5,428 nt of DNA, taken from positions 1-5,428 of the forward strand of contig JABGUO010000164.1 of assembly GCA_018646565.1 (NCBI GenBank), read 5' to 3'. A program made the translations under genes and the position numbers. Below are positions 1 through 5,428 of the stretch, piece by piece. How positions within the stretch are numbered: position 1 is the stretch's first letter; every line of letters begins with the position of its first letter. Source of the stretch: Opitutia bacterium (lineage in GTDB: Bacteria; Verrucomicrobiota; Verrucomicrobiia; Opitutales; Seribacteraceae). The notes under the pieces are model-generated. The model saw only the letters and a list, made by a program, of their open reading frames with translations. It did not search any database and had not been told where the DNA came from.

Positions 1-1124
1 ATATACTCATTTTATTTCATCGGGAAAATGGAATGGAAACGATTGAAGGATTAAATGCTGAAACGGGTACAAGAAAATGGATTTATCGATATACAGTTGA
101 GTATCGTGACCGATATGGTTATTCAAATGGACCACGCTCAAGCCCCATTATTAGCGGTGATTTTGTTTACGCACAAGGAGTGACCTCATGGCTCACCTGC
201 CTGGAGTTGAAAACGGGGAAATTAAAGTGGAAGAGAGATTTAGCTAATGAGTTTGAAATACCGGATTATTTTTTCGGAAAAGGTTCTAACCCGATTCTAT
301 TTCAAGAATATCTGATTGTAAATGTAGGCGGAAGCAAAGAGCGTTGCGTGGTTGCATTCAATAAAAACAGTGGAGTAACGGAATGGATATGCAAAGATCC
401 CTGGGGGGCGAGTTATTCATCACCGACCCTGTGCACAATTCATGGAAAAGAAGTTTGCCTCGTTCTCACTGGTGGAGAAAGTCGCCCTCCATCTGGAGGT
501 CTGTTGGTGATCGATCCACTTAATGGGAAAAAACTGAATCGCTTCAGTTGGAGATCGACAAGATATGAATCTGCCAATGCCGTGCCCCCGATCCCATGCG
601 GAGAAAATCGAGTTTTTCTGTCCGAATGCTATGAAAAAGGGGCAGTTCTATTAGAGTATGACTCTCAATTTAACCCAACTATAATTTGGACAGACCCGGC
701 GATTAATATTCATTGGATGACGCCAATTGCAAAGGGCTCCACTCTGTATGGTATTGCCGGCCGGCATCAACAGGGAGCAGAAGCATTTGCCCTCAATATT
801 AAAGACGGAAAAATTCATTGGAAAGAGCCTATCACCTGGAAGCAGAATGTAAATAATCAGATGCTCAATCTAAGTTTATTCAGAGGTTCAATATTAAAAC
901 TTAATACCCATTTTATTGGTCTATCAGAACTGGGAAGTTTGGTTCAATTAAACTTAACAGCCAAAGGGTGGAAACTTAAAAATAAAGTACAATTGTTTTT
1001 TGCTCCGGGAACTTGGACACTGCCAGCATTAAGCAAGGGCCTACTGTATGTAATGCAAAACGAAACCGATCGGATGACAGGGAAAAAGCCAAGAATACTC
1101 TGCCTCGACCTCAGGTCATCATGA
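1..1124 (+). CDS. PQQ-type (BamB-like) beta-propeller protein, 5' end missing
   Basis: The reading frame is open from the left edge (first full codon at base 3) to the TGA at 1122-1124. The ten codons before the ATG at 33 read ILILFHRENG, which continues a typical propeller strand, so the gene begins upstream and that ATG is internal. About 373 residues are visible. Blade-type repeats of the form D/N-x-x-[TSD]-G-[K/x]-x-x-W recur: NAETGTRKW (54-80), KTGKLKW (210-230), NKNSGVTEW (360-386) and KDGKIHW (801-821), with a last strand ILCLDL just before the stop. This is the pattern of PQQ-like or BamB-like propellers, common in Verrucomicrobiota and Planctomycetota as exported proteins of unknown function. 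Any signal peptide would lie outside the window. Family members are often 400-480 residues (from memory), so perhaps 50-100 residues are missing. No catalytic residues of a PQQ alcohol dehydrogenase are recognisable, so enzyme activity should not be assumed; a scaffold or binding role is equally possible. It ends in a 4-base overlap with priA. Confidence 0.85.
   Translation, partial: ILILFHRENGMETIEGLNAETGTRKWIYRYTVEYRDRYGYSNGPRSSPIISGDFVYAQGVTSWLTCLELKTGKLKWKRDLANEFEIPDYFFGKGSNPILFQEYLIVNVGGSKERCVVAFNKNSGVTEWICKDPWGASYSSPTLCTIHGKEVCLVLTGGESRPPSGGLLVIDPLNGKKLNRFSWRSTRYESANAVPPIPCGENRVFLSECYEKGAVLLEYDSQFNPTIIWTDPAINIHWMTPIAKGSTLYGIAGRHQQGAEAFALNIKDGKIHWKEPITWKQNVNNQMLNLSLFRGSILKLNTHFIGLSELGSLVQLNLTAKGWKLKNKVQLFFAPGTWTLPALSKGLLYVMQNETDRMTGKKPRILCLDLRSS
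1113..1124 (+). promoter_or_regulatory. Weak Shine-Dalgarno and ATGA stop/start overlap at the priA start
   Basis: A short AGG (1113-1115) lies 5 bases before the ATG at 1121, and the TGA of the upstream gene (1122-1124) overlaps that ATG. The weak ribosome site together with the ATGA overlap suggests that ribosomes finishing the propeller gene re-initiate on priA. This supports 1121 over 1013 as the start. The overlap is seen directly; coupling is inferred. Confidence 0.6.
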
Positions 1125-3379
1125 GCGAAGTAGTCTCAAATAGTAAAATCATTGAAGTTCAACCATTTGGAGGTTACGACCAAGCTTTATCCTATGGAGT
1201 CCCCAAAAGTTTAATCAACCGGATTCAAATTGGTTGCTTAGTTCGAATTTCGCTGGGAAGACGTAACACAATAGGCATTGTACTTTCCCTCTCACCGAAA
1301 GAGAGGCCGCCAGTAAATAAACTAAAGTTTATAACATCACTCGTACAGGAACAACCTGTCCTGAATGAAGAATTGATTCGATTGGCCCGATGGATGTGCA
1401 CCTATTATGCATCTTCAATTGATCATGTCTTAGAGGGGATGATTCCGTCGGCAGTAAAAGAGGGAATGGGGGAAAAAAAGAAACGTTACATTCATGCTAC
1501 AAAAGACAGCAAGACGGAACTCGTCCTTACAGAATTAAAAAATTCACCTCAGCAGAAAAAACTTTTTTCATACCTGGTCAAATGTGGAAAGGAAGTGGCA
1601 CTGCATGAAACACTCAAAAATTTAGATGTGGGGATTTCGTCAGCCAATGCACTAATAAAGAAGAAACTGGCGACTGAAATCAATAAGGTCATTGAACGAG
1701 ATGCCTATGAGGATGAATTCTCCGATTCAAATGATTTTGTTACTCAGGAATTCTCCCTTACTAAAGAACAGAAGAAAGCAACGGATGAAATCATTCTTGC
1801 TCTCCAAAAGAAGACTTTTCAACCCCACCTACTTCAGGGTGTAACAGGATCCGGCAAAACCGAGGTGTACTTCCAAGCAATGGAAAAAGTTTTATCGGAT
1901 GGTGGGGGAGTTCTATTCCTCGTCCCTGAAGTTGCACTCGCCCCCCAAACAGTTTCCCGGTTGAGAGGGCGCTTTAATAAACAAAATGAAAGTGTTGTGG
2001 TTTGGCACAGTCACCTTTCAGCGGGAGAAAGATTGGACGCATGGAGTGCATTAACTTCAGGTCGCTCTCGCATTGTGGTAGGAGCACGTTCTGCAATATT
2101 TGCTCCCGTGCAGAATTTAAAACTTATCATTATTGATGAGGAACACGAACCCTCTTACAAGCAGGAAGAGAGCCCTCGCTATCATGGTCGAGACGTGGGT
2201 GTGTATCGAGCAATGCTCAATCAGGCGATGTGCTTACTTGGTTCCGCGACGCCCTCTTTAGAAACACTTCATAATGTAGCCAACAAGAAATATTCGAGAA
2301 GTATACTTTCTCAGAGGGTAGACGGAAGGGATCTCCCCCTCGTTCATCTCATCGATATGAGAAAAGAAGCACAAAGGGAAAAAAATATACCCATTCTTTC
2401 GCAACCCCTCGTGGAAGCATTACGACAAAGATATTATAACCGAGAACAGAGCATTTTATTTTTAAACAGAAGGGGATTTAATACTACCATGTTGTGTCCT
2501 GATTGTGGAAATGTGGAACAATGTAAAGATTGCAGTATTTCCATGACCTTCCACCGGACGGACGGACATTTAAGATGTCACATCTGCGGATACCGGAAGC
2601 CTGCACCTCGATTTTGTCCAAACTGTCGTTCGTTTGACATTATAAAAAAGGGACACGGCACACAAAGAATTGAAGATATTACTCAGTCTCTGTTACCTCG
2701 GAAGGCAGTAATTCGAAGAATTGATGCCGATATGATGTCCAAGAAAAACCTTTTCAGGCAAACACTAGATGAATTTCGAAAAGGAAAAATAGACATATTG
2801 GTCGGCACGCAAATGATTGCGAAAGGGCTTGATTTCCCCAATGTCACATTGGTTGGAGTAATTGACGCGGACCTACCCTTGCGAATGGAAGACTTTCGTG
2901 CATCCGAAAGAGCTTTCCAACTACTAACCCAAGTCTCGGGAAGAGCTGGGCGAGGGGATCGGGCAGGGGAGGTTTATGTACAAACCTATGCACCCCATGC
3001 ACCTTCAATTCAATTTGCCCGCAAAGGGGATGTGGAAGGTTTTATAGTAGAAGAAATGGAAATGAGAGAGGAATTTCAGTACCCTCCATTCAGGCACTTA
3101 GTCCGACATATTTTTCGAGGAAGAAGTGAAGAAAAAACTTCATTTTATGCCGAGCAGTGGGCCAAGGTGCTAGAAAATAATCCAATTGAAAATGTCGATA
3201 TTAAGGGACCTGCTCCCGCTCCTCTAGAAAAGATGAAGGGCTATTATCGCTACCATATTTTTTATCTCACAAATCATGTTCCTAAATTCCTTGCACAGTT
3301 TCGAAAGAGAAGAGAAAAATTCCCCCTCGATGTGGAGATACACGATATTCTAGATGTAGATGCATTCCAAATCAGTTAA
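1121..3379 (+). CDS. priA: Primosomal protein N' (replication restart helicase PriA)
   Basis: A 752-residue superfamily 2 DNA helicase, close to E. coli PriA (732). PriA recognises stalled or abandoned replication forks in the cytoplasm, unwinds the lagging-strand arm 3'-to-5' and directs reloading of the replicative helicase. Domains in order: 3'-DNA-binding domain (about 8-110), winged-helix region (about 115-200), helicase lobe 1 starting with LTKEQKKA (213-220), lobe 2, and a C-terminal domain (about 640-752). Visible motifs are Walker A GVTGSGKT (240-247, catalytic Lys246), DEEH (339-342), the RYHGRD loop (353-358), GSATPS (374-379), VGTQMIAKGLDFP (561-573) and QVSGRAGRG (604-612). Eight cysteines bind two zinc ions: 459, 462, 468, 471, 486, 489, 499 and 502. 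I place the start at ATG 1121, because the protein from there begins like a normal PriA. The frame stays open upstream to an ATG at 1013, but those 36 residues are basic, lack family character and lie inside the propeller gene. Nothing is broken or missing. Expression is probably coupled to the upstream gene. Confidence 0.97.
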   Translation: MSEVVSNSKIIEVQPFGGYDQALSYGVPKSLINRIQIGCLVRISLGRRNTIGIVLSLSPKERPPVNKLKFITSLVQEQPVLNEELIRLARWMCTYYASSIDHVLEGMIPSAVKEGMGEKKKRYIHATKDSKTELVLTELKNSPQQKKLFSYLVKCGKEVALHETLKNLDVGISSANALIKKKLATEINKVIERDAYEDEFSDSNDFVTQEFSLTKEQKKATDEIILALQKKTFQPHLLQGVTGSGKTEVYFQAMEKVLSDGGGVLFLVPEVALAPQTVSRLRGRFNKQNESVVVWHSHLSAGERLDAWSALTSGRSRIVVGARSAIFAPVQNLKLIIIDEEHEPSYKQEESPRYHGRDVGVYRAMLNQAMCLLGSATPSLETLHNVANKKYSRSILSQRVDGRDLPLVHLIDMRKEAQREKNIPILSQPLVEALRQRYYNREQSILFLNRRGFNTTMLCPDCGNVEQCKDCSISMTFHRTDGHLRCHICGYRKPAPRFCPNCRSFDIIKKGHGTQRIEDITQSLLPRKAVIRRIDADMMSKKNLFRQTLDEFRKGKIDILVGTQMIAKGLDFPNVTLVGVIDADLPLRMEDFRASERAFQLLTQVSGRAGRGDRAGEVYVQTYAPHAPSIQFARKGDVEGFIVEEMEMREEFQYPPFRHLVRHIFRGRSEEKTSFYAEQWAKVLENNPIENVDIKGPAPAPLEKMKGYYRYHIFYLTNHVPKFLAQFRKRREKFPLDVEIHDILDVDAFQIS

Positions 3380-3400
3380 CCTGATGGAAAAGAAAATAGC

Positions 3401-5323
3401 TTATTGCTTAGAGGGATTAGAAACGCCAAGTAGTGCAACCGACCCAGCTGGGTGATTACGTGTCAAAAGTAAACCTGAGCCTGCCGGAACAAGGGCATTA
3501 TTAAAAGGGGAGTTACCTGCACCAACCCTCCTCCAACCACCTGAGTTGATAAAAGCCTTTGGTGCAGAACTGTAACCGTAACCAGGGCTAGTGATTGTAA
3601 TTGAATTAACTGATCCGCCTGACATGTAAGCGATGCCGGCAGCACCTTGCCCACCACCACCTAGAAAGACTACATATGCGGAGGAAGTGTATCCGTTCCC
3701 CCGAGATCCAGTTTTCCATGTCGCGCTTCCGGTGAAATCACAGTTTCCGCTTTTGCCTAATAGTTCAAAAGTATTCGGAGTTATATTCGCGATTTCAAAA
3801 AAACCATTGGCTGCGGAAGAAATCAAAAGACCTTGCCCAGACGGAACAGTAGTACCATCTTCGTCCACCTGTTGCTTTGGATTTCCATTATTGGTCTTGT
3901 GACCAAATGCACCTGATATAAATACGACAAAACCCCTTCTAAGAGAATGATTGGGCGAACTCACCACGATATTGCCTGAGTTCGGGTTAGTCATCGCAGT
4001 GATTTGCCCAGAAGACATCGAAATATCTTGAGGGGTAATTGAACCCGCCACACCGGTGCCCATTCTGGCAGTCAAGGTTGCTTGCTCCGTAATGCCCATA
4101 TTCGTCCCATCATGCCAATAAGTGGTCCATACGCCATTATTTAGGATTCCTACATTGTCTGCAATCTCTTGATCTTCAGAAACAAGCCATTTTGCACTAT
4201 CATTAGTATCGTTGGTTAGGTTTACAGAGGGAATAAGGTCAGAAAGCATCACATCCACACCGAAAGGATTATTGATTAAGGAACGCCTTCCACTTGCAGG
4301 GATCTGCATAAAGCTATCCCGCGTAATGACTAAACCATTTAATGTAATTTCAATTGGATTTGGGGAGCGACGGGAAACGATAAAGGATTCGTCCGGATAA
4401 ATCAAAGTCCGGGAGGCATCAGCGGAGGATCCGTTGCTATCTCTCCACATAGTACCATCATGGTAATAAGCATGGTAGTCATAAATAGTTCCATTCTGCT
4501 CACTTGGAGGCTTAATTAAATAAATGTAATCAGCATCTGTAAAATTCCCTTCATTAAAAAAAGTGCTGTTATAACCAAAAAGGGAACCCAATGTCCAAGA
4601 CTCAACAACCTCAACTTTTGAACCGATAGGGAAATCTGTACTTAAATTAGAACCAATCGAATTATCGAGTAACAGAGTGTCACCTGTATTAGAAAGAATC
4701 CGAAAAAACTTACCCTGCTTTGTACTATCTTTCTCGATACTCCTCAAGAAATGAATACCTCCCTCAATTTCAACACGAGGCGGAATGGTGTAGCCCTTTC
4801 CCGAATAGTTATTATCTATTGTGATCGTAGTAACAGAGCCCGAATTGATAGAAGAAGAAGCAAATGCAGGCTCATAGTTCACCCAAGATTGATTACCTTC
4901 AGAAGGGAGAGAAATGGACACTTGCGGGGCAACTAAATAACCCGCACCACCGTCAATCAAATCGATACGATCAATGGATTGATTCGAGTCTAAAAATACT
5001 TGGGCACGCGCTTTTTGACTGGCTAAGATTCCCGCTTTAAATGGCCATGCAAGAATAGAAGGGTCCAGCAAATCAGGAACACGATGAAAAATGATAGTGT
5101 CCCCACTTACCTGTTTAACCTGTCCTCGAAATACGACATTTCCTTTAATCCCGGGGGATACAATTTTGTAAGTGGGGGACTCAGGTGAACCTGCGGGAAG
5201 TGAAACTGATAACGCACCAATAGGGTTGCTTAATTCACCGGATTGACCGCAAAGAAAGGTCAATCCAGATAAACAAAGGATGGATTTCAATATTCTAGAC
5301 AAATAACGAAATGGTGGACACAT
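3401..5323 (-). CDS. Secreted TIGR02597-like protein with inserted repeat cassettes, function unknown
   Basis: A 640-residue protein. The N-terminus is a likely Sec signal peptide: basic residues R6, R10 and K13, then a hydrophobic stretch at about 14-25. Cleavage is probably near residues 26-29; the cysteine at 25 is not in a good lipobox. The mature start (LSNPIGALSVSLPAGS, 31-46), GQVKQVSGDTI (67-77), FFRILSNTGDTLLLD (206-220), ESWTLGSLFG (241-250), the YHDGTMWR segment (287-294) and SFIVSRR (313-319) match my recollection of TIGR02597, an uncharacterised exported family of Verrucomicrobiota. A second, shorter copy of the latter half appears as YWHDGT (402-407), GWRRVGAGNSPFNN (596-609) and GSGLLLTRN (615-623). 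Two cassettes seem to be inserted: residues about 105-189 and about 412-595, with GY-type repeats in both. No PEP-CTERM or other sorting signal is seen at the C-terminus (ends NPSKQ). It is rich in Gly, Ser, Asn and Thr with one cysteine (528) in the mature part, consistent with a surface or extracellular beta-rich protein. The frame is certain to be coding; the family call is from memory. Confidence 0.8.
   Translation of the reverse strand: MCPPFRYLSRILKSILCLSGLTFLCGQSGELSNPIGALSVSLPAGSPESPTYKIVSPGIKGNVVFRGQVKQVSGDTIIFHRVPDLLDPSILAWPFKAGILASQKARAQVFLDSNQSIDRIDLIDGGAGYLVAPQVSISLPSEGNQSWVNYEPAFASSSINSGSVTTITIDNNYSGKGYTIPPRVEIEGGIHFLRSIEKDSTKQGKFFRILSNTGDTLLLDNSIGSNLSTDFPIGSKVEVVESWTLGSLFGYNSTFFNEGNFTDADYIYLIKPPSEQNGTIYDYHAYYHDGTMWRDSNGSSADASRTLIYPDESFIVSRRSPNPIEITLNGLVITRDSFMQIPASGRRSLINNPFGVDVMLSDLIPSVNLTNDTNDSAKWLVSEDQEIADNVGILNNGVWTTYWHDGTNMGITEQATLTARMGTGVAGSITPQDISMSSGQITAMTNPNSGNIVVSSPNHSLRRGFVVFISGAFGHKTNNGNPKQQVDEDGTTVPSGQGLLISSAANGFFEIANITPNTFELLGKSGNCDFTGSATWKTGSRGNGYTSSAYVVFLGGGGQGAAGIAYMSGGSVNSITITSPGYGYSSAPKAFINSGGWRRVGAGNSPFNNALVPAGSGLLLTRNHPAGSVALLGVSNPSKQ
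3536..3700 (-). repeat. Protein-level repeat cassette 2 (GY-type units C and D)
   Basis: Residues 542-596 of the minus-strand protein carry two further units of the motif found in cassette 1. One is GNGYTSSAYVVFLGGGGQG (542-560), followed by a strand and turn GAAGIAYMSGG. The other is VNSITITSPGYGYSSAPKA (572-590), ending in NSGG. Unit D is the closest relative of the N-terminal units: strand, G-x-G-Y, then A-P. Together they lie between the YWHDGT segment and GWRRVGAGN, where the family core would be expected to run straight through. Confidence 0.6.
3707..4003 (-). other. FCCH-like beta domain segment within the secreted protein
   Basis: Residues about 441-539. The string NIVVSSPNHSLRRGFVVFIS (451-470), followed later by ANGFFEIANITPNTFEL (505-521) and NCDFTGSATW (527-536), resembles a small beta domain of phage-type and exported proteins with the pattern H-G-L-x-x-G-D-x-V-x-I-S-G ... 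N-G-x-F-x-V-x-x-V-x-x-x-T-F-x-L. Automatic annotation often labels this an E1 FCCH domain. About 30 residues (475-504, rich in N, Q, D and G) separate its two halves, which are normally close together. The assignment is by eye and from memory. Confidence 0.45.
4757..5011 (-). repeat. Protein-level repeat cassette 1 (two GxGY-xxxP-xV units)
   Basis: Residues about 105-189 of the minus-strand protein. It holds two diverged copies of one unit: IDRIDLIDGGAGYLVAPQVSI (4913-4975, residues 117-137; a hydrophobic beta strand, then G-A-G-Y and A-P-Q-V) and VTTITIDNNYSGKGY followed by IPPRVEIEGG (4757-4834, residues 164-189). Similar strings of the kind G-S-G-Y-T-S-A-P-T-V are common in large exported bacterial proteins and phage-type structural proteins. 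The copies are too diverged to be DNA repeats. The boundaries are estimates. Confidence 0.6.
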
Positions 5324-5428
5324 AACAAAAAAAGAAGTAAACCTCTTATAAGATGCTATTCTTTACTGGTTATTGCAAAGGGAATTTTTGATTTTAATGT
5401 TAAAAGTGCTAATCAACCAGATCTGTAC
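5324..5428 (-). promoter_or_regulatory. Upstream region of the secreted-protein gene, possible promoter
   Basis: Read on the minus strand, this 105-base region is AT-rich. The best -10 candidate is TATAAG (complement of 5345-5350), five of six matches to the consensus. The nearest -35-like element, TTGCAA (5373-5378), is 22 bases away, which is too far for a standard sigma-70 promoter, so the promoter is a weak call. No Shine-Dalgarno sequence precedes the ATG. The 13 bases before it are mostly U (TTCTTTTTTTGTT), and the only purine patch, AGAGG, is 18 bases away. Initiation may therefore rely on an unstructured U-rich leader. I see no riboswitch or operator. Confidence 0.25.

Noticed and set aside
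1013..1120. A 36-residue N-terminal extension of PriA from the ATG at 1013
   Set aside because: It lies wholly inside the propeller gene in another frame, has no PriA-like character, and the ATG at 1121 gives the normal PriA N-terminus with a short AGG before it.
3442..3453. Perfect 12-base palindrome ACCCAGCTGGGT
   Set aside because: It has no loop and no following T-run, and it lies within the coding sequence of the minus-strand gene (residues HPAG), so it is not a convincing terminator or operator.
3463..3660. Open frame of 65 codons on the minus strand in another frame
   Set aside because: It lies fully inside the secreted-protein gene; its product is low-complexity with no family features.
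3633..3902. Open frame of 89 codons on the plus strand
   Set aside because: It is antisense to the secreted-protein gene. Its Pro/Cys-rich start is the mirror of the glycine-rich repeat there.
4212..4400. Open frame of 62 codons on the plus strand
   Set aside because: It is antisense to the secreted-protein gene, with no recognisable motif or ribosome site.
4751..4936. Open frame of 61 codons on the plus strand
   Set aside because: It is antisense to repeat cassette 1; the Arg-rich product is typical of a shadow frame.
5397..5428. ATG on the plus strand with an open frame to the right edge, which might be a divergent gene
   Set aside because: Only ten codons are visible, the purine patch AAAGGGA is 13 bases away, and there is no clear promoter. 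This is too little to call a gene.

Overview
The window holds three protein-coding genes and almost no free space. Left to right they are the 3' part of a PQQ-type beta-propeller protein gene (+), a complete priA helicase gene (+), and a large secreted-protein gene on the opposite strand (-). I see no tRNA, rRNA, CRISPR array, insertion sequence or integration site. Base composition is moderately AT-rich throughout and none of the three genes stands out as foreign by eye.

The organism is most likely a member of the Verrucomicrobiota, possibly a marine, low-GC Opitutae-type lineage. This rests on two things. The minus-strand protein resembles the uncharacterised TIGR02597 family, which from memory is typical of that phylum. 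The first gene belongs to the BamB-like PQQ propeller proteins that Verrucomicrobiota and Planctomycetota encode in large numbers. PriA does not decide the lineage. This is an inference and no taxonomic search was possible.

Bases 1-1124 encode the propeller protein. Its reading frame is open to the left edge, so its true start lies outside the window and the ATG at 33 is internal. Its stop codon overlaps the start of priA in an ATGA (1121-1124), which suggests co-transcription and translational coupling. priA (1121-3379) looks intact: Walker A, DEEH box, motifs III, V and VI, and all eight zinc-binding cysteines are present. Only 21 bases separate the end of priA from the end of the convergent minus-strand gene (3401-5323), with no clear terminator between them. 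The last 105 bases (5324-5428) form the upstream region of the minus-strand gene.

The two plus-strand genes have no obvious functional link: one is probably an envelope or periplasmic propeller, the other a cytoplasmic replication-restart helicase. The most distinctive item is the minus-strand protein. Its family-like core appears to be interrupted twice by repeat cassettes carrying a G-x-G-Y-x-x-x-P-x-V type motif, and the second cassette also contains a FCCH-like segment that is itself split. I see no convincing new multi-gene system.
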